DNA of 64,000 nt from Enterococcus xiangfangensis (GCF_005405365.1 NZ_BJDX01000004.1:124001-188000), one strand, 5' to 3'; positions 34,012 to 44,067 are shown, counted from the stretch's first letter. Program-made: numbers and translations. The notes: generated by a model from the letters alone, not told the origin.

Positions 34012-34860
34012 ATGGAGACTCCAGAGAAAAAGGAAGAACTTCAAACTGAAACATCATTTGATTCAGTAAAAGAATCAGCTTCTGGTGTATTGGGCGGATT
34101 GCTAGGACAGATCAAACGATTGGAAGAAGCAATGAAAGCTGAACATATGGGCGATGTTTATCAAATCTATTGGCACGAACTGCCCGCTTCAATCCAACAA
34201 TCCAGCAATACAAACCACGAAATGGACAATTTCTTGACAAGTAAATTGGATCAAGAGATCCAACGGACGTTCCCATTTATGATCATGCAAGAAGTCGTTT
34301 CACCGATCTTGATGAATTATCAAATTGGCAGCTACTATCGGGACCGTGCGGTTTTACAAGTCGATGCGACGCAACCGACGATAGAAATTTTGCCTGAAAT
34401 CCGTCAACAGTGGGAAAAAACATTAAAAGGTGAATACAAAAAACAATTGACCGAGCTCCAAAACCAGCAAGATGATTTTGATGCAAAAACGATTGCTGCA
34501 CAATCGGAGTTGCAAGCGCTCGATGAAAAAATCGCTCAGCAGGAAAAACTTAAAGCAGAATTGGAAGAAACCAAAAGCTTCATGAACCGAAAGAAAGTCG
34601 AAGAAGAGATTGATGGCATCAATCGTGAATTGAAAGACTTGAAGCAACAACGAAGCCAATGGGCACCTTTTGCGGAAGATCAATTATCCAGTGAATCGCA
34701 AAAGATTGAGTTAGCCAATAAAATCGATAGTCTGTCGCTAGAACAAGCAATCGCCTTAAAAGAGCTGCGTTTGATCAAGAAACGTTTCGGCGGTTTGGAA
34801 GAGATGGACACCGCGCTTGAGAATTTTATCAGAGATTTTTTATCCAAGGGGGCGGAATAA
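34012..34860 (+). CDS. Coiled-coil protein of unknown function
   Basis: 282 residues. After a structured N-terminal half (EEAMKAEHMGDVYQIYWHEL, FPFMIMQEVVSPILMN) comes a long coiled coil at about 140-230 (LTELQNQQDDFDAKTIAAQS and repeated E/K/Q heptads). No membrane segment and no enzyme motif. The ATG has AAGGAGG 8 bases upstream. The next gene starts immediately after its stop, so the two very likely act together. Confidence 0.65.
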   Translation: METPEKKEELQTETSFDSVKESASGVLGGLLGQIKRLEEAMKAEHMGDVYQIYWHELPASIQQSSNTNHEMDNFLTSKLDQEIQRTFPFMIMQEVVSPILMNYQIGSYYRDRAVLQVDATQPTIEILPEIRQQWEKTLKGEYKKQLTELQNQQDDFDAKTIAAQSELQALDEKIAQQEKLKAELEETKSFMNRKKVEEEIDGINRELKDLKQQRSQWAPFAEDQLSSESQKIELANKIDSLSLEQAIALKELRLIKKRFGGLEEMDTALENFIRDFLSKGAE

Positions 34861-35889
34861 ATGGCGGAAGAAAAAAATAAAATCAATCAGATTTACGATT
34901 CTTTGGTCGATACTGAAGAAGCCAATTTGAACATTCATGAAAAAGAAATTCTTCACCCTGAAGATACTGCAGACGAATCGAACGAGACACTTAAAGCGAC
35001 ACCTTCAACAAAACCAGTCAGCGATTCTTCGTTGACTTACTATGACAATCGTGAAGAAAACTACCAAGATCTGCTGCTTTTGATCGCTGATGCAGAAAAA
35101 GAGATTGCTGATCTGAAATTTAGAAAAGTTTTGATGGAATCTGATTTTCCTGCATTGTTAGATTATTTCAAACAAATCTTTTTAACCGAAGAATTGACCG
35201 TCTCGGCTATTGCCAAAGGCGCGTTGCTAGAGTATTTTACTTTTGAATTGATCAAACCTTTGCAAAATCAGGAATTGTACCTTTCCACTAATGAATTTTC
35301 AACTTGGGAAAGCAAACATTTCAATTTGTCTTATCGGTTGACAAGTACAAATGAGATTCTTTTCAGCTTTATGATGCCGACTTCTGACGGGAAATTCCGT
35401 AATAGCAAGATCAAATTGATGGAGGTCGCTCCTGAAACGATGAAAGTTACGGTCTTTAATGAAGCAGTCTTAACTTTATTGAAGGATTGCTATAGCAAAC
35501 ATATCTACACCAGCGGTCAAAACTCGATGTTCAGTCGTGAAATGAACGATGTGATGGCTCATATGAAGGAGCTAGGATTTGAATTTGCAGATAATCTATT
35601 GGACAACAGCAAGCCGTTAGACTTATCGGTGGATCTTCATCATAAAACACCAATAGATGTGATGGATAAAATTTTCATCACGGCGATGGAGAACGAAGAG
35701 TACGACTTTAAAAAGATTGATCAAAACAGTTATTTGATTGCTTTAAACGACAATCAGTCAGTGACAATCAAAACGATCGATCAAAACAGTAGTTTGAAAC
35801 TCAATACTGATCGTAAAAATAAATCGCTGATCGAATTCTTTGGCAGTTATCCATTTTTAGTTCCATTGACGATCACTGATGAACACTAA
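34861..35889 (+). CDS. Unknown acidic protein cotranscribed with the coiled-coil gene
   Basis: 342 residues. The first 60 residues are acidic and disordered-looking (NIHEKEILHPEDTADESNE), followed by a mixed alpha/beta part with many Phe, Leu and Ser. No family recognised. Start directly after the stop of the coiled-coil gene (AAGGGGGCGG as ribosome site), and a terminator after the stop. Probably a two-protein complex in the cytoplasm. Confidence 0.65.
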   Translation: MAEEKNKINQIYDSLVDTEEANLNIHEKEILHPEDTADESNETLKATPSTKPVSDSSLTYYDNREENYQDLLLLIADAEKEIADLKFRKVLMESDFPALLDYFKQIFLTEELTVSAIAKGALLEYFTFELIKPLQNQELYLSTNEFSTWESKHFNLSYRLTSTNEILFSFMMPTSDGKFRNSKIKLMEVAPETMKVTVFNEAVLTLLKDCYSKHIYTSGQNSMFSREMNDVMAHMKELGFEFADNLLDNSKPLDLSVDLHHKTPIDVMDKIFITAMENEEYDFKKIDQNSYLIALNDNQSVTIKTIDQNSSLKLNTDRKNKSLIEFFGSYPFLVPLTITDEH

Positions 35890-35892
35890 TGA

Positions 35893-35929
35893 AACGAGCT
35901 GTGCCAGTATAGGTGCAGCTCGTTTTACT
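35893..35929 (+). terminator. Terminator after the two-gene unit
   Basis: AAACGAGCTG pairs with CAGCTCGTTT, followed by T residues. Confidence 0.88.
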
Positions 35930-36092
35930 TTGATCAAACGCAATTAGAAGATTCTCTTTGAAAAAAATTAATCTTTCGCACTTTTTTGATAGGAAATTGC
36001 GTTCCCTCGTGAAAGTCCACAAATCCTATGATATACTTTGAAAGTTGATATGAAAGAGTATCATTTACCATGTTTGAAAGAGGGTAGAGATT

Positions 36093-37973
36093 GTGTGTGG
36101 AATAGTAGGATTTATTGACCGTTCAAATACAACGCAAAAAGAACAAATTGTAAAAAATATGATGGATACGATTGTTCACCGCGGTCCAAATAGTGCGGGA
36201 CAATTTATCGATGAAGGTGCTGCCTTAGGTTTTCGCCGGCTAAGTATCATTGATCTTGAAGGCGGAACTCAACCGATTAAAAATGAAGACGGCACAAAAA
36301 TCATTACCTTTAATGGAGAAATCTACAATTATCAAAGCATTCGTGAAGACTTGATCGCGAAAGGGCATATTTTTACGACCCATGCCGATACGGAAGTATT
36401 GCTGCATGGCTATGAAGAATATGGTATCGATCTATTGCAAAAAATCCGTGGGATGTTTGCCTTTGTGATCTGGGATACGGAAAAACAAGAATTATTTGGT
36501 GCGCGTGATCATTTTGGAATTAAACCGCTATATTACGCACTGATGAACGGTACCTTTATGTATGGTTCAGAGATCAAGAGCTTCTTACAACATCCAAACT
36601 TTGTTAAAGAATTGAACAAAGAAGCATTGAAACCTTATATGACTTTCCAATACTCAGCATTAGATGAAACTTTCTTCAAAAATGTTTACCGGATCAAAGA
36701 GGGTCACTATTTCCTTTATAAAGATGGGAAATTAGATATCCAACAATACTGGGATGTAAAAGAACAAGAAACAAACATGAGCTTAGAAGAAACCGTTGAT
36801 TTGATCGATGATACTGTAGTGAAATCGATTGAAGCACATCGAATCGCTGATGTTGAAGTCGGTTCATTCTTATCATCTGGTGTGGATTCAAGCTATGTAA
36901 CAGCTGTTTTACGTCCAGAACATTCTTATTCGATCGGATTTGGCGACAATTCGTACAATGAATCGATCGAAGCGAAAAAATTAGCTGATTTAATTGACTT
37001 AAATAATACTTCACGGGTAGTTACTGGAGATGAAGCGTTTGAATATTTCCCATTGATCCAGTATCACTTAGATGAACCAGATTCAAATCCGTCGTGTGTG
37101 CCATTATATTTCTTGGCTGAACTTGCTAGTCGAGACGTTCGGGTTGCCTTGAGCGGCGAAGGGGCAGACGAGTTGTTTGCTGGATACCAAGCTTATGGTA
37201 TGAATACAAAATCTAAAGCCGTTAAAGTCGTCGCAGAAGGGTTAAAAAAATTACCTAAAGGCATGCGTTACTCGATCGCTAAAGGATTAAAAGGAAAATC
37301 ATTCAAAGGGGCTTTACATTTATATACTTCATTAGCACCAGCCGAAGAATTCTTTATTGGACAAGCCAAAGTCTTTGAAGAAGCTGAAGCAGTCGATTAC
37401 TTACAGCCTGAGTACCAACAAAGTCCAACGATCAAAGAAATCGTCGATATTCATTACGAAAAAGTTCAAGACATGTCTGAAATCAAAAAAATGCAATATT
37501 TAGATATGCACCAATGGATGCCAAAAGATATTTTGTTGAAGGCTGATAAATTATCAATGGCTAGCTCATTAGAAGTTCGAGTGCCGCTATTAGATAAAGA
37601 ATTGATGAAAGTTTCAGAAGTCGTCCCAACAAAATATTTGATCAATGCCGAAAATACGAAATATGCCTTCCGCCAAGCGGCAGCTCGTCATTTACCGGAA
37701 GAATGGTATAATCGTGAAAAACTTGGTTTCCCAGTGCCGATCAAAGATTGGTTGCGTGAAGAAAAATATTATCAACTCGTTCGCGAATTATTTACGCAAG
37801 ATTTCGTCAAAGAGTTCTTTGATCAAGAAAAAATCGTAAAACTATTAGACGATAACTTTGCGGGAACCGCTGATGGTCGCCGTAAAATTTGGACAATTTA
37901 TACTTTCTTAACTTGGTATCAAGTATACTTCATCAATGAAGGCGTAAAACCAGTCCCAGCCGCAATCGCGTAA
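36093..37973 (+). CDS. asnB: Glutamine-hydrolysing asparagine synthetase
   Basis: 626 residues, starting with GTG so that Cys2 becomes the N-terminal nucleophile (MCGIVGF). N-terminal glutaminase domain with RRLSIID and NGEIYN; C-terminal synthetase domain with the ATP-binding SGVDS at 262-266. It makes asparagine from aspartate, using glutamine nitrogen and ATP. GAAAGAGGG lies upstream. It is a single-gene unit, followed by the promoter of a noncoding RNA. Confidence 0.96.
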   Translation: MCGIVGFIDRSNTTQKEQIVKNMMDTIVHRGPNSAGQFIDEGAALGFRRLSIIDLEGGTQPIKNEDGTKIITFNGEIYNYQSIREDLIAKGHIFTTHADTEVLLHGYEEYGIDLLQKIRGMFAFVIWDTEKQELFGARDHFGIKPLYYALMNGTFMYGSEIKSFLQHPNFVKELNKEALKPYMTFQYSALDETFFKNVYRIKEGHYFLYKDGKLDIQQYWDVKEQETNMSLEETVDLIDDTVVKSIEAHRIADVEVGSFLSSGVDSSYVTAVLRPEHSYSIGFGDNSYNESIEAKKLADLIDLNNTSRVVTGDEAFEYFPLIQYHLDEPDSNPSCVPLYFLAELASRDVRVALSGEGADELFAGYQAYGMNTKSKAVKVVAEGLKKLPKGMRYSIAKGLKGKSFKGALHLYTSLAPAEEFFIGQAKVFEEAEAVDYLQPEYQQSPTIKEIVDIHYEKVQDMSEIKKMQYLDMHQWMPKDILLKADKLSMASSLEVRVPLLDKELMKVSEVVPTKYLINAENTKYAFRQAAARHLPEEWYNREKLGFPVPIKDWLREEKYYQLVRELFTQDFVKEFFDQEKIVKLLDDNFAGTADGRRKIWTIYTFLTWYQVYFINEGVKPVPAAIA

Positions 37974-37982
37974 GGATAATAA

Positions 37983-38202
37983 TTGACAAACGTAAAATAT
38001 CACGTTAGACTATTATTTAGGAAACTTAACAAAAAATTTTGAGGTGTGCTTTGTGAGTGTAGTTATTTAATTTGGAGTAACTTGATAGCGAAAAAAACCA
38101 ACTGTTGATACAGGTTTATTTCGCATGCCAAATTAGATACCTATCAAAGCTGATGAATAAGTCTATTCAAGCTGTGAAGAGGAATCTTCACAGCTTTTTT
38201 TG
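37983..38202 (+). ncRNA. Strongly expressed noncoding RNA or leader with pseudoknot
   Basis: Promoter TTGACA (37983-37988), 17 bp, TAGACT (38006-38011); RNA from about 38019. AATTTGG (38069-38075) pairs with CCAAATT (38128-38134), while TTGATAG (38082-38088) pairs with CTATCAA (38141-38147): the two stems interleave, giving an H-type pseudoknot. A hairpin CGAAAAAAACC/GGTTTATTTCG (38089-38123, one mismatch) is stacked directly on the second stem. The RNA ends in a 12-bp terminator stem (38169-38196, GGAA loop) with T residues to about 38201. Length about 184 bases. It has no coding frame. I cannot match it to a riboswitch or RNA class I know. Confidence 0.75.
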
Positions 38203-38362
38203 TCGATGAGGCTTTTCTGAGTTGTCAGTATAAGATAACAATATTTTTGACAGGCCATTCAGCAAACAGCACAACAAAAAAAGGTAGCTGTGATCAAAAC
38301 AATTTCCAGTTGAGTTTCCCACAGCAGTGATAGGTGTCTTTTCAATCGAAAGGAAAGAGACT

Positions 38363-40249
38363 ATGAATACTAAAACCTATACTAAAACACAATTTAATGA
38401 AATCAAACAACAATTAAGCAGCTATGCAATCAGTAGCTTTGGAAAAAAACTGATCGTCGCAACTCAACCTCACGTAAAATTATCCGTCGTCGAAAAAAGA
38501 TTGGCTGAAACGACGGAGGCAAAAAAATTACTCGACAGCAACCTTCACGTACCGTTTATGGGGCTCCAGAGTATTGAGCATATTACGAATCAACTCGAAA
38601 AAGGATTCGTTCTATCACCACAGGAATTACTTGAATACGCAGATTTTTTACGCAGTTTGCGTTTGATTCGGCAATTTTTTGCTAAAAATCAAACAATCGC
38701 GCCTACCTTGGATCGTTATGCCCAAGGACTCAGTGATTTTTCTGAAATTGAAACGGAGATCTACCAGGTGATTCGCAATGGACGGATCGTTGATGAGGCT
38801 AGTCGTGAGTTGCGGAGAGCTCGGCGAGATATCGCGGAGACACAAGACAAGATCCAGGAACTATTAAAGAAATTTATCCGTCAAAATAAAGAAAAATTGC
38901 AAGAAGCAATCATTACTAAACGCAATGATATTTTTACTGTTCCGATCAAAGCCGCCTATAAAAAACAAATTACTGGAACGATTATTGAACTTTCAAGTAA
39001 GGGGACAACGGCCTATATTGAACCTAGCAGCGTCAGTCGTTGGAACGAACAATTAACGTATCATAAAATGATTGAAGAAGCTGAAGTCTATCAAATTTTG
39101 GCGACACTTACAGGTTTGTTGGCAGAAGCTTTTCCACAAATTCAACAAAATCTTGAGATTATAGCTGAGTTTGATCAGATTTTTGCGCGGGGAAAGTTCA
39201 GCCGTGAACTGAACGGTATCACGCCGAAAATAAATGCTGAGGGCTATATTCGTTTAGTATCTGCGAAGCATCCCTTGATTGAACAGGCAGTGCCTCTTGA
39301 CTTGACAATCGGTAAAGACTATCGAGGCTTGACGATCACTGGACCTAACGCCGGTGGGAAAACGGTCGTCTTAAAAACCGTCGCGCTACTGACGCTTATG
39401 ACGATGATTGGGCTGCAGATCCCCGCACATGAAGGTACAGAAATCGCAATTTTCGATCAGATTTTCGTTGATATCGGTGATTCTCAAAGTATCGAAAATG
39501 CGTTGAGTACTTTCTCTGGCCATATGCAAAATATTTCTGAGATTCTCCGTCAAACGCGGAAAAATAGTTTGATCTTACTAGATGAATTAGGCAGTGGAAC
39601 GGAACCGAACGAGGGCGCAGCTTTAGCCATTGCGATCATGGAAGAGTTTTATCAAAAAGGCAGTATACTGATTACTACAACTCACTATGGAGAGATCAAA
39701 CGGTTTACAGAATTGCACCCAGATTTTATTACCGCGGCCATGGATTTTGACGCACAGCACTTAACACCGAAGTATCGTTTGCTGATTGGTCAGACTGGAG
39801 AAAGTAACGCGCTATGGATCGCTAAAAAAATGGATCTTTCCGATCAGATCATCGGTAAAGCACAAAAATATTTTTCAGATCGGAATTACCAGCTGGAAAA
39901 GAAAAGCTTTAAAGTAAAATCACCTAAACCAATCACAAGCGCAGATGACTCGACCTATTATAAAGGGGACAAAGTCTTCTTATTAGAACAACAGAAATCT
40001 GCTCTGATCTATCAAGAGATCCCATTTTCAGATAACATATCGGTGTATCTTGACGGTCAGTTTATAGAAGTTCCGAAACGCCGGATCAAACTTGAATTCC
40101 GTGCCAGCGAACTTTATCCAAAAGATTATGAGCTTGAAAATTTATTCGAAGACTTTCAGTCGCGGAAAGAACGACGTGATATCGACCGCGGCTCAAAAAA
40201 AGCACAGCGAAAATTAAAAAAAGAAGCCATGCAGAGAAAACAAAAGTAG
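38363..40249 (+). CDS. MutS2-like ATPase without the Smr nuclease domain
   Basis: 628 residues. Lever/clamp-type helical part (about 1-290, with ISSFGKKLI and the coiled-coil stretch DIAETQDKIQELLKKF), then the MutS ATPase with Walker A GPNAGGKT (327-334), LDELGSGTEPNEG and TTTHYGE. True MutS2 has about 780 residues and ends in an Smr domain; here the C-terminus is a 60-residue basic tail (RKERRDIDRGSKKAQRKLKK). It is therefore a MutS2 paralogue, perhaps acting on stalled ribosomes or recombination intermediates without cutting. ATG 38363 with AAGGAAAGAGA upstream. The pseudoknot RNA ends 160 bp before it. Confidence 0.82.
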   Translation: MNTKTYTKTQFNEIKQQLSSYAISSFGKKLIVATQPHVKLSVVEKRLAETTEAKKLLDSNLHVPFMGLQSIEHITNQLEKGFVLSPQELLEYADFLRSLRLIRQFFAKNQTIAPTLDRYAQGLSDFSEIETEIYQVIRNGRIVDEASRELRRARRDIAETQDKIQELLKKFIRQNKEKLQEAIITKRNDIFTVPIKAAYKKQITGTIIELSSKGTTAYIEPSSVSRWNEQLTYHKMIEEAEVYQILATLTGLLAEAFPQIQQNLEIIAEFDQIFARGKFSRELNGITPKINAEGYIRLVSAKHPLIEQAVPLDLTIGKDYRGLTITGPNAGGKTVVLKTVALLTLMTMIGLQIPAHEGTEIAIFDQIFVDIGDSQSIENALSTFSGHMQNISEILRQTRKNSLILLDELGSGTEPNEGAALAIAIMEEFYQKGSILITTTHYGEIKRFTELHPDFITAAMDFDAQHLTPKYRLLIGQTGESNALWIAKKMDLSDQIIGKAQKYFSDRNYQLEKKSFKVKSPKPITSADDSTYYKGDKVFLLEQQKSALIYQEIPFSDNISVYLDGQFIEVPKRRIKLEFRASELYPKDYELENLFEDFQSRKERRDIDRGSKKAQRKLKKEAMQRKQK

Positions 40250-40296
40250 ACTCTAGTATGACATATCGGAGCAGAGAAACCCGATTGTTGTCTAGC

Positions 40297-40338
40297 AAAA
40301 AGCGACCTGGGAAATTAAATTTCCGGGTCGCTTTTTTT
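40297..40338. terminator. Bidirectional terminator between mutS2-like gene and ltaS
   Basis: AAAGCGACC-T-GGGAAATT and AATTTCC-GGGTCGCTTT form a long stem with A and T runs on either side; stops of the convergent genes lie at 40249 and 40337. Confidence 0.9.
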
Positions 40339-42436
40339 ATTCATATTGTTGATAGGTCTTAGTTTTATATAAACCGATCGTCGATTTTTGATTGTTCTCA
40401 CTATATAAACTGGAAGACTGTGCACCTTTTTGCCGTTCGATTTCTTCTAAGCGCGCTTTTTGATTATGGTAATCAAATGAGCTTGGATCAATAGGATCTA
40501 AGCCACTATCTTGATAATACCTCAATAAGTCGCCATTAGTAATTTTATCAGAAGTGATCAATTGTTGATCCACCTCTTGATTTAACTCAACAAACAGCTT
40601 TTCTTGCTCCGGTGTTGGCTCGTCGATAACTTGTCCTGTTTGATTATCATACATTTTACCGCCATAAAAAGTGTATTCTGGGGTAACGAAATCACCATCG
40701 CGAAAGGCCACTACTTGTTTGTGTTCAGCTGAAAATAAATCTTGGCCAAGTTGTAGATATTTCTTAGAATCAATCCCTAATAAGTGAAGCAGCGTAGGGA
40801 GTGCGTCGACTTGTCCGCCATATGTGTGATTGATCCCGCCAGTCGTTGTCCCGGGAATATGGATCATGAAAGGAACTCGCTGCAATTGCGCATTATCATA
40901 ATCTGTCCAGTCGGAAGAATCTTTCCCTAATAATGGGGCCAGCTCTTTATTGCGTGTATTGGAAATCCCATAGTGATCTCCGTACAAGACGAAAATCGAG
41001 TTGTCGTATAAACCGCTCGCTTTCATATAATCAAAGAATTCTTTTAATGCGGTATCTAAATAATTCGCCGTTGCAAAATAACCATTGATCGTTTCATCTT
41101 TAGTATTGGCTAACGGAAACCCATCTTCGTCGTTTTTGAAACGAGAGTAGGGATAGTGGTTCGACACGGTAATAAATTTTGCATAAAATGGCTGCTGCAA
41201 ATGTTCTAAATACTGCACAGATTGATGTAAGAATGGTTTGTCATGCATCCCATATTGGAACGAATTGTCATCGTTAATATCGTAATAAGAGGAATCGAAG
41301 AAGTATTCAAATCCTAAATGCTTATAGGTCTTATCGCGATTCCAAAACGAAGCAGAATGTCCATGAAAGACCGCGGAAGTATAGTCTGCTTTTTGTTTCA
41401 AGATATTTGGTGCCGCTTCAAAGGTGTTTTTATCACCCATTTGAGTAAACAATGCTCCTTGATTCAAACCGAATAACGAGTTTTCCATCAGTGTTTCAGC
41501 ATCGGAGGTTTTCCCAGCTTTGACTTGATGGAAAAAGTTATCAAAACTATACGTACTTTCGCCATGATACAAACTGTTTAAAAAGGGTGTTACCGTATGC
41601 TGCACACCGTTTTCGTCAGTTAATTGATAATCGAGCAAAAACTGTTGAAAACTCTCTAAATGAATATAGACTACATTTTTTCCTTTAGCAATTCCATACA
41701 TGGAATCGTTAGGCTCGGCGTAATGATCTTTGACATAGCTTTCAACCTCTTTAAGATCGTTCGGACTTGCTTCAGCGCGAATTTGGTTATTTTGATACGT
41801 TTGATAACTATCATATAGAGTAAAGGCATTGACCCCTAAATATTTCACTAAATTTTCCCGTGAAAATTGTCGACTCAATAAACCTGAGCGATCGATCTCT
41901 GCAAAGAAAATATTTCCGCTGCCTATTAACAAAGAAAGGGCCGTTAGTGCCACAGCTTGACGAAAACGCGGATATTTCTCAGCGACTGCGATTTTCTTTT
42001 TGAAAAATAGAACGGGGAAGATAAATAAATCTAAAACATAAAAAATATCATACCAGCGAAATAAACGAACAGCACTTTCACCTAACCCTGTCGATACTTG
42101 ACCTGCGCCGAGCAAGGTATTGATCGTAATGAAATCTGTAAATTCGCGATAATAAACAGCATTTGAAAACAGCCAAATCGTCAGTAAACTGTAAATAGTA
42201 AACAACGTCGCGTAAGCAGCTTTTGGCCGCTTGATAAATAATCCGATGCTAAGCAATAACATTGAAACGCTCAGAGGATTGATCAGTAAAATAAATAATT
42301 GCATAGGGTTTTGGATTCCTAGATGAAAATCGACGATATAGGCAAACATATTTTTCACCCAAAGCAAACCAATCAACAAACTAAAAAATCCAATTCTAGT
42401 CTTGATAAAATCACTATATTTTTTTAAATGAAACAT
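40337..42436 (-). CDS. ltaS: Lipoteichoic acid synthase family protein
   Basis: 699 residues. Five N-terminal membrane helices (about residues 10-165), a linker and an extracellular sulfatase-type domain. Thr310 in AGKTSDAET corresponds to the catalytic Thr (Thr300 in S. aureus LtaS); other metal-site residues are visible in HGHSASFWNRD and YGDHYGISN. It polymerises glycerol phosphate from phosphatidylglycerol onto the lipid anchor. The second ATG (42436) is preferred because AAGGAG is 7 bases before it. Enterococci carry more than one LtaS-type gene, so this may be one of two paralogues. Confidence 0.93.
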   Translation of the reverse strand: MFHLKKYSDFIKTRIGFFSLLIGLLWVKNMFAYIVDFHLGIQNPMQLFILLINPLSVSMLLLSIGLFIKRPKAAYATLFTIYSLLTIWLFSNAVYYREFTDFITINTLLGAGQVSTGLGESAVRLFRWYDIFYVLDLFIFPVLFFKKKIAVAEKYPRFRQAVALTALSLLIGSGNIFFAEIDRSGLLSRQFSRENLVKYLGVNAFTLYDSYQTYQNNQIRAEASPNDLKEVESYVKDHYAEPNDSMYGIAKGKNVVYIHLESFQQFLLDYQLTDENGVQHTVTPFLNSLYHGESTYSFDNFFHQVKAGKTSDAETLMENSLFGLNQGALFTQMGDKNTFEAAPNILKQKADYTSAVFHGHSASFWNRDKTYKHLGFEYFFDSSYYDINDDNSFQYGMHDKPFLHQSVQYLEHLQQPFYAKFITVSNHYPYSRFKNDEDGFPLANTKDETINGYFATANYLDTALKEFFDYMKASGLYDNSIFVLYGDHYGISNTRNKELAPLLGKDSSDWTDYDNAQLQRVPFMIHIPGTTTGGINHTYGGQVDALPTLLHLLGIDSKKYLQLGQDLFSAEHKQVVAFRDGDFVTPEYTFYGGKMYDNQTGQVIDEPTPEQEKLFVELNQEVDQQLITSDKITNGDLLRYYQDSGLDPIDPSSFDYHNQKARLEEIERQKGAQSSSLYSENNQKSTIGLYKTKTYQQYE

Positions 42437-42693
42437 TCTCATGCTCCTTACAATTATTTTTCATATCCTTAAATAGTTTATCGTTTTTTTATACTTAGGT
42501 CAAACTGAAGCAAGTCAGAGACGCTGACATATCAGCATTTCAATCCCTCTTTTTATATAATGTAAGTAATTCTTAATAAACGCAGATCCAAATTTTTTTA
42601 GCTTACGATCCGTCAAACGTATGGATTGATTCCATCAGATGTTTCAGCTACAATACCTATGCAAAAATATAAACTAAAAGCGAGGACAAACTT

Positions 42694-42993
42694 ATGAATT
42701 TAGATCCCAAACATCGTTATGCTCAGCAAGCGACCAAAATGACGCAAAGATTATTTGTCACCACATCAATTCTGACAATTCTCTTCATCCTTGCGGCATT
42801 TTGGCAATCATGGTGGTGGTTGCTTGGTGTAACAGCAATCGTTGTCTTTTGGGCCGTCTATAGTAGTCAAATGCGCACAGTTCCTATTCGAGATCTGACT
42901 ACTGGACAAGAAAATCTAGTTGAATCAATAAAATGGCAAGAATTTAAAAAAGAGTATCCAAACCAAGTCGCAAAAAATGGGGCAAAATCCTAA
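42694..42993 (+). CDS. Small two-helix membrane protein
   Basis: 99 residues. Two adjacent membrane helices (about 20-38 and 42-60; the turn is QSWWWLLGV), cytoplasmic polar ends. No family recognised. AGCGAGGAC lies upstream of the ATG. It is divergent from ltaS, with 250 bp in between. Confidence 0.65.
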   Translation: MNLDPKHRYAQQATKMTQRLFVTTSILTILFILAAFWQSWWWLLGVTAIVVFWAVYSSQMRTVPIRDLTTGQENLVESIKWQEFKKEYPNQVAKNGAKS

Positions 42994-43056
42994 AAGTACT
43001 TTATAATAAAAAATGTGAATAATAACTAAATAAAGTGTACATCGGAGAGGATTCTA

Positions 43057-43923
43057 TTGGATGAGTATTCAACTAAATATGATTTTGTTAGCAACACGGT
43101 TACTAAACGTTAAAAAAGTTTTTACATTAAGCGGGGATAGTTTAAAAAAGAAGCAGCAAAGCGGCAAACAAAAATTGCTGTTCCTAAAAATACGCAGTTT
43201 ACGGGATTTAAAAAGACTTCTATTGAAGTTGAAGGGACAACTAACTATCTGTTCAGTAAAGGTTCCAAAAAAATTCTGATTTATTTAGCGGGCGGCGGAT
43301 TTATTCTTCCGATATCAGGCTTGCATTGGGATTATTTAGATATGCTGACAAAAGAGACGGAAACCGATCTCTTGGTATTGAATTACCCATTGACGCCTAA
43401 AAGCAATGTGGATGATGTAATGCGGTATATTGATCTCGCAATTTCTAGTCACTTGAATACGTATGAGACGATAACATTAATGGGGGATTCTGCCGGTGGG
43501 AATATTTCGCTTGGTTACAGTCAATCCGTTTATAATAAAGAGAAGAAGGTCAAAAATATCATCGCTTTATCTCCATTCGTAGATTTTTCACTTGAGAATG
43601 AAGAAATAACAGTCGTGGCTAAAAGAGATACCATTGTTTCCCCGATTGCGTTAAAAGATGTCGGTGAATGGTATAAAGGAACTCATTTGATTACAGATCC
43701 TATCGTTAGTCCGATTAATGGAGACTACAAAGACTTAAATGTTTTAATGATCTCTGGCACGCGAGATATCACAAATCCTGATACTAAACTTTTAGCAGAG
43801 AAAAATCCTTCAATCAATTATATCCAGGTAGAAAATATGCCACACATATTTATGTTATACATGATCCCTGAATCTGAAAAAGCCAATCAACTTATTATCG
43901 ATATGATCAACACTGATTGGTAA
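43057..43923 (+). pseudogene. HSL-type alpha/beta hydrolase with two nonsense codons
   Basis: From a TTG at 43057 (GAGAGG 6 bases before) one frame reads DEYSTKYDFVSNTVTKR, TAA (43111-43113), KSFYIKRG, TAG (43138-43140), then EAAKRQTKIAVPKNTQF and on to the end at 43923 without further stops. The C-terminal part holds the esterase features: LAGGGF (oxyanion-hole motif like HGGG), GDSAGG with the nucleophile Ser, SGTRDI and MPHIF with acid and His. The catalytic core is intact and only the start is broken, by two point changes 27 bases apart. A shorter protein from 43321 would lack the oxyanion motif and should not fold normally. Confidence 0.85.
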
Positions 43924-43975
43924 GGAATAGTTATTGACAAGTAAAAATATTTCTCAAAAAAATCAGATAGATATA

Positions 43976-44015
43976 AAAAGAGGCTGCGACAAAATCTTGT
44001 CACAGTCTCTTTTCA
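43976..44015 (+). terminator. Terminator after the hydrolase pseudogene
   Basis: AAAAGAGGCTGCGACAA pairs with TTGTCACAGTCTCTTTT with two mismatches; also usable by the convergent LysR gene. Confidence 0.85.
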
Positions 44016-44067
44016 AATAGATTTCTTTTGGCTCTGTATTATTAAATAGCTCGGGTAAAATGGATAC

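Noticed and set aside
43321..43923. Complete hydrolase gene starting at TTG 43321
   Set aside because: The same frame continues upstream with the oxyanion-hole motif, so this is the tail of a longer broken gene.
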